Origin: a virus
Strand: one strand, 5' to 3'
IMG/VR virus record: IMGVR_UViG_3300028829_003089
Span: 1-29,599 of that record
Length of the DNA: 29,599 bases
Shown: piece after piece, positions 1-6,603 of the stretch
Position numbering within the stretch: position 1 is the first letter of the stretch
How the letters are laid out: every line of letters starts with the position of its first letter
Made by a program: the position numbers and the translations under genes
The notes under the pieces: model-generated
Seen by the model: the letters and a program-made list of their open reading frames with translations, nothing else
Database searches by the model: none
What the model was told of the DNA's origin: nothing

Positions 1-947
1 GTTGCAGGTACACGCTGAAGCTTCCTGACGTACACCTTTCTCATGCTGGCACTGCGATGCCCTGCAAAGTTATCTTGGTGGTCAGAGACACCCATCGCCT
101 TCAGATCGTGAAACGGGAAGGGCTCAATTCCTGCCTTTCTCATGTGCCCCTGTAGGCGCCTCCACGCGCTTCTGAAGCCACTTTCGCTGTACTGATGGCA
201 GACGTAATCTCCACCCCTAACGTCGCTGAGAGCGGCTCTGAGGCGGTCTGAGAGCTCTGTGAGCTCCCCCTCACTACCCTTTAGGCGGTTGAACTCCAGA
301 TAGTCGTCGTGGATGTGCTCGACACGTATCGCAAGCACCTCAGAGAGCCTACCACGGAGCAAATAAGCAAGCTCCATCATCTGCCGGATCGATGGCGGCG
401 CCATCCTTAGCACCGTCTCATACTCGTCATCACTGACGTACCGCTTTCTCGGCTCCTCCCGATTAAGCTTCACCGATTTCGTTGGATTCTCCGGCACCTC
501 GTAACGCTCCTCGCACCATGACCATGCGCTCTTCAGCACGGCTATGTGGCGATTTGCTGCCACCGGGCTGGGGTAGGTGTCCAGGTAATCACGAATAGTT
601 CTCTTCGTCACACGGTCAAGTGTGCATTCCCCAAACGTCTTATCTCCGACCTGCTTGGCTCTCATCTTAGCGATAGCCGAGCGGTAGTCTTTCTGCGTCT
701 TTGGCTTGAGCCTCTGGAATTGCTGGCCCTCTAGGTAGAGATCAAACATCCAGCCCACCGTATCCTTTGGCGCGCTGCCGATCTCCTCCCATATTGTCCA
801 CAGCTCGGACATGCGGATGGTGTCATCAGCGAGGCGAATAGTCTTGCCCCACCGTTGCTTTCCGTCCACACGCCCAAGCCAGGGCTTATACCAGTACGCG
901 TTCCTAGCCCGAAAAACGTACCTCGGTAGCTTTCTTTCTTCTGTCAT
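1..947 (-). CDS. int: Tyrosine integrase, 3' end cut by window edge
   Basis: Site-specific recombinase that would insert the phage into the host chromosome. Reverse-strand translation gives 315 codons with no stop before the window edge. The start is ATG at 945-947, inside the end of the DUF4224 gene. The N-terminal 60 residues resemble an arm-binding domain (RARNAYWYKPWLGRVDGK); a SAM-like core-binding region follows. The catalytic domain shows Arg200 (LRGRLSEVL), Lys223 (RLKGS), His280 and Lys283 (FHDLKAMG), His297 (GHRSAS) and Tyr306 (KVYVRK). The usual HxxR is HxxK here, a variant I recall from other phage integrases. Only the last few residues should be missing, because the nucleophile Tyr lies about 10 residues before the edge. 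The attP site, if next to int, is outside the window. Confidence 0.93.
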   Translation of the reverse strand, partial: MTEERKLPRYVFRARNAYWYKPWLGRVDGKQRWGKTIRLADDTIRMSELWTIWEEIGSAPKDTVGWMFDLYLEGQQFQRLKPKTQKDYRSAIAKMRAKQVGDKTFGECTLDRVTKRTIRDYLDTYPSPVAANRHIAVLKSAWSWCEERYEVPENPTKSVKLNREEPRKRYVSDDEYETVLRMAPPSIRQMMELAYLLRGRLSEVLAIRVEHIHDDYLEFNRLKGSEGELTELSDRLRAALSDVRGGDYVCHQYSESGFRSAWRRLQGHMRKAGIEPFPFHDLKAMGVSDHQDNFAGHRSASMRKVYVRKLQRVPA

Positions 948-1101
948 CCTTGATTCCCTCGTTTAGCATATCGTCAGTGGTTCGTGGTTTCCCATCCGAA
1001 CCAATAACGAATGGTATACGATTGTCCCTCAAAAATCGACACACTTTACTAGGCTGCTTATACCCGCTGAGTAACTGGAGATCCTCAAAGTCCACAAGCA
1101 T
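904..1101 (-). CDS. DUF4224 family protein, integrase partner
   Basis: A 65-residue protein of the DUF4224 type, small phage proteins usually encoded just upstream of a tyrosine integrase. It has the typical start (MLVDFEDLQLLSGYKQPSK) and a winged-helix-like core that resembles an excisionase or DNA-binding fold (residues 4-45: SGYKQPSKVCRFLRDNRIPFVIGSDGKPRTT, non-contiguous features noted as G13, Y14, P32 and R40). Its stop lies 41 bases beyond the integrase start, so the two are translationally coupled. A role in integration/excision control is inferred from context and not proven for the family. Confidence 0.85.
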   Translation of the reverse strand: MLVDFEDLQLLSGYKQPSKVCRFLRDNRIPFVIGSDGKPRTTDDMLNEGIKDDRRKKATEVRFSG

Positions 1102-1207
1102 GGGACAGCTCCATTATGTTGTAGATGATTACCGAGGCGACTAGCGCCCCGATAATGACCAGCCCGACGGTGTTGAATGGTCGCCAGACACGTTTGTTAT
1201 TGCTCAT
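1085..1207 (-). CDS. Single-helix membrane peptide
   Basis: A 40-residue ORF with an excellent ribosome site (AGGAGGA at 1211-1217, 4-6 bases before ATG 1205-1207). It has a basic N-terminus (MSNNKRVWRPF), then one hydrophobic helix (residues 14-31, VGLVIIGALVASVIIYNI) and a short tail. It overlaps the DUF4224 start by 17 bases and follows the exported-protein gene by 8 bases, so it belongs to the same transcript. Function unknown; an inner-membrane location is predicted from the sequence alone. Confidence 0.6.
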   Translation of the reverse strand: MSNNKRVWRPFNTVGLVIIGALVASVIIYNIMELSHACGL

Positions 1208-1215
1208 TTCTCCTC

Positions 1216-1983
1216 CTAATACCCCTTGGCGCGCCGTGACACATCGAACTGATATGCCCTATACGACTTCTGTTTGTTGGTTTTGCTACACTCGCCCTCA
1301 TACCTAGACCCCAAACAGGCGGTCTCAAAGTTTGCGTACAGCACCCTAGAGTCGTGACCTAAAAAGCAGACCTGATTTGCCACCGTCTCATCTTGGGTCC
1401 AGTACAGATTCCCCTTCGCTCTAACCGCCCACATCTCGCATTTGGTACCGCCCAAGGGATCGCCATTTGGCTCCTCAGAGAACCAGACGTGGAATATGTC
1501 TTCTCCGCGTATGTCTCTGACGCGCTCGCCTGATGTGATCTGAAAATAGCCGTACCGCGTTACATCGGCCTGAGCCTGAGAGTCATTGCGAGCGGGCAGG
1601 GTGAATGGAATGGCCAGTGTCAACCTGTTCCTTATTCGGTAAGACCTTTCTCCGTTGTTTGCGATCCACGGGTCGTAGTTCCGTGATGCTTCACAGTCAA
1701 CAAGCGCGTAGTCGGCCCCGTAGCAGTAGTCACTGGGATCCGCATCGGCAACATAAGTACCGCCACCGTTGTTGTTGTCGTTGTTGTCGTTGCTGTCATC
1801 CTCGCCCCCATCGTCAGCGGCTACGACTGGGGCGTCAGGGGCTGTCACCACAACACCGTCATCAGTAACCTCGATAACCGTGCCTGATGGATAGGACACC
1901 TGTGCGTCTACTACCGCGCAGACAACCACGGACATCACGACGACTATCAAGCCGCGCATCCAAAAGTTATTTATGCCGTGCAT
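1216..1983 (-). CDS. Exported acidic protein of unknown function
   Basis: A 255-residue protein. The start is ATG 1981-1983, because GGAGGT lies directly upstream; the frame stays open 19 codons further but without a ribosome site. Residues 1-28 form a signal peptide (positive start, VVVMSVVVCAVVDA, cleavage likely after VDA). A low-complexity Asp/Asn/Gly linker follows (about 55-80), then a globular domain with about seven Cys that could form periplasmic disulfides. It sits between the terminator at 2021-2036 and the integrase cluster, outside the replication operon. That position suits a lysogeny-expressed accessory gene (moron) or a superinfection-exclusion factor; both are inference. I do not recognise the family. 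Confidence 0.8.
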   Translation of the reverse strand: MHGINNFWMRGLIVVVMSVVVCAVVDAQVSYPSGTVIEVTDDGVVVTAPDAPVVAADDGGEDDSNDNNDNNNGGGTYVADADPSDYCYGADYALVDCEASRNYDPWIANNGERSYRIRNRLTLAIPFTLPARNDSQAQADVTRYGYFQITSGERVRDIRGEDIFHVWFSEEPNGDPLGGTKCEMWAVRAKGNLYWTQDETVANQVCFLGHDSRVLYANFETACLGSRYEGECSKTNKQKSYRAYQFDVSRRAKGY

Positions 1984-2020
1984 AAAACCTCCATTTTCTT
2001 GTGTTTGTAGAAATCGGAAA

Positions 2021-2036
2021 GGGGCCTTTCGGCCCC
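2021..2036 (-). terminator. Rho-independent terminator of the leftward operon
   Basis: Perfect hairpin GGGGCC-GAAA-GGCCCC read on the minus strand, with a 6-bp G/C stem and a GNRA-type tetraloop, followed by TTTCCGATTT. It lies between the stop of the SSB-like gene (2057) and the start of the exported-protein gene (1983), so it would end the replication operon. Confidence 0.8.
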
Positions 2037-2056
2037 ACACTTAAAGCACTCCTTCA

Positions 2057-2320
2057 CTAAAAAGGAAGTGCCTCATCTTCAACCGGAGCCATAGCCGGTG
2101 CTGCCGCTGGCGCAGCCTTGCGCGGCTGCTCGTCGTCCAGGTCGTACAGGTTGAGCCACCCGCTGAACTCTGGGCCCACCGGCATCGCGTCCACCTTGAT
2201 GGAGACGCTCTTGTCGTCACGGACAAACGCCTTACCAACCGTCACGTAACGATTCTTCTCTTGCCCATTCGCGTCCGTGTACTTACCATTCGTCGCTACC
2301 ACTTTCTTCCACTGCTTCAT
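2057..2320 (-). CDS. SSB-like single-stranded DNA-binding protein
   Basis: An 87-residue protein with a short beta-rich core (residues 1-63, KKVVATNGKYTDANGQ to GWLNLYDLDDE). A Pro/Ala linker (68-80) follows, then an acidic tip ending DEALPF. That tip matches the SSB and gp2.5 plan, in which an acidic tail with a terminal Phe recruits replication and repair partners. The core is shorter than bacterial SSB (about 110 residues) and is assigned an OB fold by pattern only. It lies directly downstream of the annealing protein, with ATG 2318-2320 overlapping that gene's stop, which supports a recombination/replication role. Confidence 0.65.
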   Translation of the reverse strand: MKQWKKVVATNGKYTDANGQEKNRYVTVGKAFVRDDKSVSIKVDAMPVGPEFSGWLNLYDLDDEQPRKAAPAAAPAMAPVEDEALPF

Positions 2321-3039
2321 ACGGCACTCCTTGCCTGTTTAACAAAATCTCTTTCGCCATCGTTGAGACGGCCCCACACTGCCTTCCTTTCGTAGCTAGA
2401 CAACTCCTCAATTGTCTCTTTTAGTAGTGAATGATCGTCAGCCTCGTAAGCCTCCGAGATTGCTGCTGCCGACTCATCGAGCTGAGTATTGGCAACAGAC
2501 AGCAGGGCCCGCCATTCAGCTTTGAACGCAGTCTTACGTCCCGGTGGCGCATCATTAAAGATGTCAACGCGCTCCGTCTCGCTTAACTGCACCTGCACGA
2601 ACTCATGGAAGCCGCTTGCGTCCTGACTAGCCAGAAGCTGCTCTGCCTTGTCGAACTTTGTCTCAGCGACGACGTGCTTAAGGTCGCCCAGATACAAGCC
2701 CATCCCGACCCCGTGCATGGCGATTGCCTTTACGAAACAGCGCATCTGAGCATCACTGATGTCTCTCGCGTTGGGGGAGGCTATAGCCTTGTTACGATGG
2801 TCCATGACTGGTAGCTGCATCTCGTGAGTGATGTCTCTCACCGTCACCCCAGCCTTGACCATCATGCTTCCGTCAGGAAACGTGACAGGATCGCCAAAGT
2901 AGTAAGTGCTCTCTGGGTACTCCTCAACTAAAGCATTCCATGCGAAGGCCCAGCTCAAGTAGTCCAGGTTGCCCTTTCGCTCAATGCCGTTGCTGACATC
3001 CTTCCTCGATAACGCTACATAGCGATTAACTTTATCCAT
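2317..3039 (-). CDS. DUF1071 / Sak-type single-strand annealing protein
   Basis: A 240-residue protein whose N-terminal half matches the DUF1071 signature: GNLDYLSWAFAWNALVEEYP at residues 23-42, then YFGDPVTFPDGSMMVKAGVTV. It continues with the SDAQMRCFVKAIAMHGVGMGLYLG helix block, typical of phage annealing proteins of the Rad52-like superfamily. Such proteins pair complementary single strands in phage recombination. The C-terminal third is helical and variable. The ribosome site GGAGG sits inside the end of the DUF3310 gene, and the stop overlaps the SSB-like start. Together with the SSB-like and NinG-like genes it forms a recombination module. Confidence 0.82.
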   Translation of the reverse strand: MDKVNRYVALSRKDVSNGIERKGNLDYLSWAFAWNALVEEYPESTYYFGDPVTFPDGSMMVKAGVTVRDITHEMQLPVMDHRNKAIASPNARDISDAQMRCFVKAIAMHGVGMGLYLGDLKHVVAETKFDKAEQLLASQDASGFHEFVQVQLSETERVDIFNDAPPGRKTAFKAEWRALLSVANTQLDESAAAISEAYEADDHSLLKETIEELSSYERKAVWGRLNDGERDFVKQARSAV

Positions 3040-3351
3040 TTAGCCTCCTTGCTGTTCAAGTTCGTAGATGAGACGGCTCAGATAGAACTGGGCCTTCTTG
3101 CAGTCCTCCAACTGCGAGCCCTTTAGCTGATGCCTATGCATGTACTTGTAGACCTGCCCACGCAGATAGTCGTTCACACCAGAGCCCAGCATCATGTGTA
3201 TGTAGTCAATGCACTCGACCTCTGATGTGGTGTAGTGCGCTGGTCTGTTAACAGGGTCATGGCTGACTCCCACGGCGACACTGTTAAGGCTGTTCCACTC
3301 CTCTGGGGTGATGTCGTCGATGCTTCCCTTTCTCACTTTGTCAATGGACAT
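3040..3351 (-). CDS. DUF3310 protein (T7 gp1.7-like nucleotide kinase family)
   Basis: A 103-residue protein. The start is ATG 3349-3351, with AAGGAGG 7 bases upstream; an open frame extends 47 codons further but reads through another gene and lacks a ribosome site. DUF3310 features are clear: VNRPAHYTT (about 33-41), EVECIDYIHMML, YLRGQVYKYMHRHQLKGS and EDCKKAQFYLSRLI. T7 gp1.7, a family member, phosphorylates thymidine nucleotides; whether this short protein is catalytic is not shown. It directly precedes the annealing protein and overlaps the upstream membrane-peptide gene by 11 bases. Confidence 0.85.
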   Translation of the reverse strand: MSIDKVRKGSIDDITPEEWNSLNSVAVGVSHDPVNRPAHYTTSEVECIDYIHMMLGSGVNDYLRGQVYKYMHRHQLKGSQLEDCKKAQFYLSRLIYELEQQGG

Positions 3352-3517
3352 CGCTTTCCTCCTTGTGCGCGTCGGACTCATAGTCCAAGTCCTCATCTGA
3401 TGGGACGGTGTCCTCCCAGTGGTACGTAAGGCCGATGTACAGCCCCAGCGGAACCCACAGCGGTGCAGTGACAACCGCCAGAGCAGTCGCACACAAACTG
3501 TAAAAGTTAATGGACAT
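3341..3517 (-). CDS. Small membrane protein, hypothetical
   Basis: A 58-residue ORF from ATG 3515-3517. It has a hydrophobic N-terminal segment (residues 5-33, FYSLCATALAVVTAPLWVPL then GLYIGLTY) and a strongly acidic tail (DTVPSDEDLDYESDAHKEESD). The start overlaps the stop of the upstream gene by 11 bases, and the stop overlaps the DUF3310 start by 11, a chained-gene arrangement that supports real coding. Its frame differs from both neighbours. Function unknown. Confidence 0.55.
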   Translation of the reverse strand: MSINFYSLCATALAVVTAPLWVPLGLYIGLTYHWEDTVPSDEDLDYESDAHKEESDVH

Positions 3518-3719
3518 CAGTCATCTTCTCCTCTGCCTGCCCCATGATGATGTTGGCCTCTGTGCACAACACCTCCCACACCTCAATGAACCTGTCACAG
3601 CTAATGCCCTTCTCATCGCAGGCTGTTCTGATGTCTGAGATTGGTAGGTCCTCCACGCCGCCAACCATGTGGATGATGTCCCACAGCTCGGACAGGTTTT
3701 GATCAGCTCTCCAGTCCAT
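3507..3719 (-). CDS. Small hypothetical protein
   Basis: A 70-residue acidic, helical protein (MDWRADQNLSELWDIIHMVGG, then a Cys pair at 29 and 36). The start ATG 3717-3719 overlaps the last base of the metallophosphoesterase stop, so the two are coupled. I do not recognise the family. Its place in the replication operon suggests a small accessory or regulatory protein, but nothing in the sequence tells which. Confidence 0.7.
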   Translation of the reverse strand: MDWRADQNLSELWDIIHMVGGVEDLPISDIRTACDEKGISCDRFIEVWEVLCTEANIIMGQAEEKMTDVH

Positions 3720-4615
3720 TAATTCCTCCTCACTTTTGAACCGAGGTCCATGTACTCAATGTGCGGCTCACCATCGATCACCACGCCGCACGATATGATC
3801 GGCTTCTTGGCGAAGTTCTTGCCGTAGGCAAATGCCATGTGCTCGTGGTTCACTCCGCAGCCGACAGCCAGGCCCCACACCAGCTCCTGGTCCGTAGCCG
3901 TGGCAGAGATACCTGCGTTACTGTGGTTGTGCCCCGACACCGTGCAGCGCATCCGCGTCTCTGCGTCCTTACGGAAGCCGTTGATCCCGCCTGACGTCTC
4001 ACCGTGGTGATAAAGAACGTCATCAATCACAACTTGATCTGCAACGGTCCAGCCATCAGGCATACCAAACAGCTCCTCAATGGGGCGCATGAAGATGCTT
4101 GGCTCCATGCCCAGCTTGCGTAGCTGCCGTGCCGGGATGCGATCATGGTTGCCCATGATGAGAGTCACCTCTGGGAATGCGTCGTACCAATCCTGGGCGC
4201 GATGATAGGCAGACTCATACTCACCTATGACGTTGTGCAGCATCGGCTCGCTGTCGTGAAACGAGAGGCTGTGGTTATCGAACATGTCACCGATATGGAT
4301 CACGCGATCAACGCCCCACCTCCCAAACGTCTCCTCGCAAAAGCCGAGGTATCCGTCCAGCTCGTAGGGCAGGTGAGTGTCGCCAATGATCCCGACCCTG
4401 CTACCCTTCTCCGAGGGTGCCGCTCGTAAGTTGGCGCGCCTCTCCACAGACATCAGGCGCTCCCTAACACTCTTCTCATCGATGCCAAGCTCCCTTGCGG
4501 CAGCTCTCCTGCTCATGCCCTCGATGTAAACAAGAGTCACTGCCTCTTCCTGCTTTAATGTCTTGCAGTGCTGTAGCAGGTCACTTCCTGATGTATCCGT
4601 AGACCGTGAGGTCAT
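3719..4615 (-). CDS. HTH-fused calcineurin-like metallophosphoesterase
   Basis: A 298-residue protein. I place the start at ATG 4613-4615 because AAGGAGGG lies 8-9 bases upstream; a longer frame up to 4777 would run antiparallel in content through the NinG-like gene. Residues 18-60 form a helix-turn-helix (MSRRAAARELGIDEKSVRER). The phosphoesterase domain has the metal-binding set GDTH (78-81), GDMFDN (109-114), GNHD (155-158), HH (203-204) and GHNH (228-231). Such phage enzymes hydrolyse phosphodiesters or phosphomonoesters with two metal ions; the substrate is unknown. The HTH suggests DNA targeting (inference). It overlaps the upstream gene by 35 bases. Confidence 0.85.
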   Translation of the reverse strand: MTSRSTDTSGSDLLQHCKTLKQEEAVTLVYIEGMSRRAAARELGIDEKSVRERLMSVERRANLRAAPSEKGSRVGIIGDTHLPYELDGYLGFCEETFGRWGVDRVIHIGDMFDNHSLSFHDSEPMLHNVIGEYESAYHRAQDWYDAFPEVTLIMGNHDRIPARQLRKLGMEPSIFMRPIEELFGMPDGWTVADQVVIDDVLYHHGETSGGINGFRKDAETRMRCTVSGHNHSNAGISATATDQELVWGLAVGCGVNHEHMAFAYGKNFAKKPIISCGVVIDGEPHIEYMDLGSKVRRN

Positions 4616-5042
4616 GCTTTTTGCCCTCCTTGGCTTTTTGGAGCTCACCGTCGAGTCGCTTTGATTCGAGTCGATAGTGGGCTGAGATTGCTTTGATGTT
4701 TGCTCTGGCGTATTGCGCTCGTCCTTTGCAGGCGGCGATTTCAACCATCTTTTCAATAGCTTCATCTGGGTTGTCACCTCCGTGTATTCGTTTCCAGATT
4801 TCTATGTGCTCCACTGGGTGCCCCTCAACGTAGTTATGGCAATAGGCACATAGGCTGAGTTGCTTGGGGCTAAACCTCGAACCCCAGTGCATGCGTGAAA
4901 TGAAGTGGCTACATTGGAGGCCGGCTGGCTTCTCGGTGTAGTCCTTCTCGCATCGCTGGCACTTCCATTGCGCTGACTTCCTCACGCAGTCGGATAGGTG
5001 CTTATCGGCCACGTTGCGCTTGATCTTTCCTCCGAAGCCCAT
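4581..5042 (-). CDS. NinG/Rap-like HNH recombination endonuclease
   Basis: A 153-residue basic protein with paired zinc knuckles CQRC (about 28-31) and CAYC (about 66-69) around an HNH-like core (CSHFISRMHWGSRFSPKQLSLC). This matches the layout of the lambda NinG (Rap) family, which acts on branched recombination intermediates; a generic HNH endonuclease is the alternative. The start ATG 5040-5042 overlaps the methyltransferase stop (TGATG), with GGAGG 7 bases upstream. The position beside the annealing and SSB-like proteins fits a recombination role. Confidence 0.75.
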   Translation of the reverse strand: MGFGGKIKRNVADKHLSDCVRKSAQWKCQRCEKDYTEKPAGLQCSHFISRMHWGSRFSPKQLSLCAYCHNYVEGHPVEHIEIWKRIHGGDNPDEAIEKMVEIAACKGRAQYARANIKAISAHYRLESKRLDGELQKAKEGKKHDLTVYGYIRK

Positions 5043-5599
5043 CAGATAGCCTCCACCGCTTGGATGCGCTCACCTATCCACCTAACAACAGGCACAGCAA
5101 AGCTATTCCCCAGAGCCTTGTACCTCGGACCATCGGGACACTTATCTGCTGGCTTGTTGCGGTACGGGATCTGTGTATAAGAGTCAGGAAACCCCTGCAG
5201 CCTCTCGCACTCGGTTGGTGTCAGGCGTCTAACGCTTAGACCCTCGCGAACCGCTTGATATCCCTGACCAGGCTTGCCACCGCCACCAGACAATGAGTTG
5301 GTCACATTCATCTCGTAAACATCTGCCTTCTGGTTTTCGGCAAAGGCCACACAGCTCGTTGTTACAGCAGGCGGGTCACCACCGGCGAGCATTGGGGTCG
5401 CTTCCAGAGCTAACCTCAGTAGCGGCGGTAGCTTCTTCCCTCGCTTCTCGGCTCGGCGCAGGATTCCCTGACAGGCTTTCGCGCTCAAAAAGAACCGCTG
5501 CGGCACGTCTCCAGTCTCCAAGGTATCCGACAACGAACTCCAAAGTCCCGTCCTCCGTTCGATGACAGGACGCCGGGGACGTTTTCCCAGACCACCCAC
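5042..5599 (-). CDS. C5-cytosine methyltransferase, C-terminal fragment (frame -1)
   Basis: Frame holding the end of a phage Dcm-like enzyme: VRRLTPTECERLQGFPDSYT (motif IX region) and RYKALGNSFAVPVVRWIGERI (motif X), both needed to complete the SAM-binding fold. Its first third reads SLSDTLETGDVPQRFFLSAK and GILRRAEKRGKKLPP, which I recall from phage proteins next to or inside Dcm genes. The frame opens at a GTG (5599) without a ribosome site, so this is not a convincing separate gene. It needs a -1 shift from the upstream fragment. The QRRRR-type motif VIII region is absent. Either a decayed gene or one expressed by frameshifting. Confidence 0.6.
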   Translation of the reverse strand: MGGLGKRPRRPVIERRTGLWSSLSDTLETGDVPQRFFLSAKACQGILRRAEKRGKKLPPLLRLALEATPMLAGGDPPAVTTSCVAFAENQKADVYEMNVTNSLSGGGGKPGQGYQAVREGLSVRRLTPTECERLQGFPDSYTQIPYRNKPADKCPDGPRYKALGNSFAVPVVRWIGERIQAVEAI

Positions 5600-5910
5600 T
5601 GTGGCCGCTTGCGTTGAGCAAGCCTAATGAATTCGAGGGCCAGGTTGCCGCGCTCATCATCCATGCCGCCTCTGAGTCCGGCGACGCTAAATGACTGGCA
5701 TGGCGTCCCTCCCACGAGAAGGTCGATTGGTCCATATTCATCATCCTTGATAGAAGTAAAATCTCCGTGAAGCGGAACCGTTGGATAGTGGTGCTGTAGC
5801 ACCGCGCACGGAAATGCTTCGATGTCACTGAAAAATGCAGGCTTCCATCCCATGTGGTGCCAAGCCATGGTTGCGGCCTCTATGCCGCTGCATACGCTGC
5901 CGTACCTCAT
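5485..5910 (-). CDS. C5-cytosine methyltransferase, N-terminal fragment
   Basis: A 141-codon frame starting at ATG 5908-5910, which overlaps the upstream stop. It holds motif I (YGSVCSGIEAA), motif IV with catalytic Cys71 (GGTPCQSFS), the GLRGGMDDERGNL segment and motif VI (VVWENVPG, Glu109-Asn110-Val111). The enzyme would transfer a methyl group from SAM to C5 of cytosine in phage DNA, a common anti-restriction measure. After SSNGGRDFG the frame leaves the family pattern (VRCRIPW...) and stops at TGA 5485-5487. The text expected later, FVVGYLGDWRRAAAVLFERE, follows at once but in the +1 frame, so a deletion or indel has broken the gene here. Confidence 0.7.
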   Translation of the reverse strand: MRYGSVCSGIEAATMAWHHMGWKPAFFSDIEAFPCAVLQHHYPTVPLHGDFTSIKDDEYGPIDLLVGGTPCQSFSVAGLRGGMDDERGNLALEFIRLAQRKRPQWVVWENVPGVLSSNGGRDFGVRCRIPWRLETCRSGSF

Positions 5911-6185
5911 CAGTGCACCAGCCTTAGATGGGGCTTGTCGTCAGGGGTCAGGTCCACGTCCAAGTCGATGTCGTGAATCCATACAAAACGACCCCCTTCT
6001 GCCATCGTCTCGTCCATATAATCTATGGCCGCGTCGTGGGTCATGCCCTCCTGGGTGGTCAGGTAAGCAAGCACCGCATCGCAGTCGTAACAGACCACCG
6101 GCCCGCCTTCGCTGTATAGAAATTTAGTGGCGGCAAAAGCAAATTCCGGCACTAGGTCAATCTCAAAAAGCTCGTCGTCGTCCAT
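5910..6185 (-). CDS. Acidic hypothetical protein
   Basis: A 91-residue, strongly acidic protein (start MDDDELFEIDLV; VVCYDCDAVLAYL in the middle; end DLDVDLTPDDKPHLRLVH). GGAGGAT lies 7 bases before ATG 6183-6185. It is separated from the upstream gene by 2 bases and overlaps the methyltransferase start. The acidity recalls DNA-mimic inhibitors, but no specific family is recognised and the single Cys pair is not diagnostic. Function unknown. Confidence 0.72.
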   Translation of the reverse strand: MDDDELFEIDLVPEFAFAATKFLYSEGGPVVCYDCDAVLAYLTTQEGMTHDAAIDYMDETMAEGGRFVWIHDIDLDVDLTPDDKPHLRLVH

Positions 6186-6187
6186 GA

Positions 6188-6415
6188 CTAATCCTCCTCG
6201 AAGTCTTCTTCATCTAACTGGTAGCTGCCGTCGCGGCTGTACCATTCCTTGCCCCCGATCTCGTCCCAGGTTGAGTAATCCATCCCGAGCCTCTCAATCC
6301 ACTTCATGTGCTTTGGGCAGACCCGGTTGGACTCAACCAGCTCTATCTGCCCACCCCGCTGCAGGAACCTTTCCGTCTGGGCGGCAATCCTTTGCCGTAA
6401 CGCTTCCTTGCTCAT
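6188..6415 (-). CDS. Small hypothetical protein
   Basis: A 75-residue protein with a basic helical N-terminus (MSKEALRQRIAAQTERFLQRGG) and an acidic C-terminal tail (LDEEDFEED). The ribosome site AGGAGGTAAGGAG is strong, and ATG 6413-6415 overlaps the upstream stop (TAATG). The spacing shows an operon gene. Family not recognised. Confidence 0.72.
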   Translation of the reverse strand: MSKEALRQRIAAQTERFLQRGGQIELVESNRVCPKHMKWIERLGMDYSTWDEIGGKEWYSRDGSYQLDEEDFEED

Positions 6416-6603
6416 TACTCCTTACCTCCTAGTAGAGCCAAGCCAGTCTTGTAATGATCTCGGACGATGTCCCGAAGGTGCTCAGGCACATATCGCTCAA
6501 CAAAGGCTTTTTGCTTCTCTGGATCGCCCTGCATTTGAAGCAGGGCTGTTGCGAAGTGCCGGGGGGACCTACCGTCCGCCCCCCACCAATCACTGGCGCT
6601 CAT
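6415..6603 (-). CDS. Small hypothetical protein downstream of nrdJ
   Basis: A 62-residue protein starting at ATG 6601-6603, which overlaps the ribonucleotide reductase stop (ATGA). The frame stays open 8 codons upstream, but that part lies inside nrdJ. Sequence: MSASDWWGADGRSPRHFATA, then a charged helical part (EKQKAFVERYVPEHLRDIVRDH). The coupling suggests co-expression with the reductase. No family recognised. Confidence 0.68.
   Translation of the reverse strand: MSASDWWGADGRSPRHFATALLQMQGDPEKQKAFVERYVPEHLRDIVRDHYKTGLALLGGKE

Noticed and set aside
1762-1799. GTT/GTC short repeats, possible microsatellite or CRISPR-like unit
   Set aside because: These are Asn/Asp codons of the acidic linker of the exported protein; no spacers or palindromic repeats.
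3352-3492. N-terminal extension of the DUF3310 protein
   Set aside because: It reads through the small membrane-protein gene in another frame and lacks a ribosome site; the internal ATG has a strong one.
4616-4777. N-terminal extension of the metallophosphoesterase
   Set aside because: Lies inside the NinG-like gene, has Ser/Thr/Gln-rich composition, and a good ribosome site exists for the later ATG.
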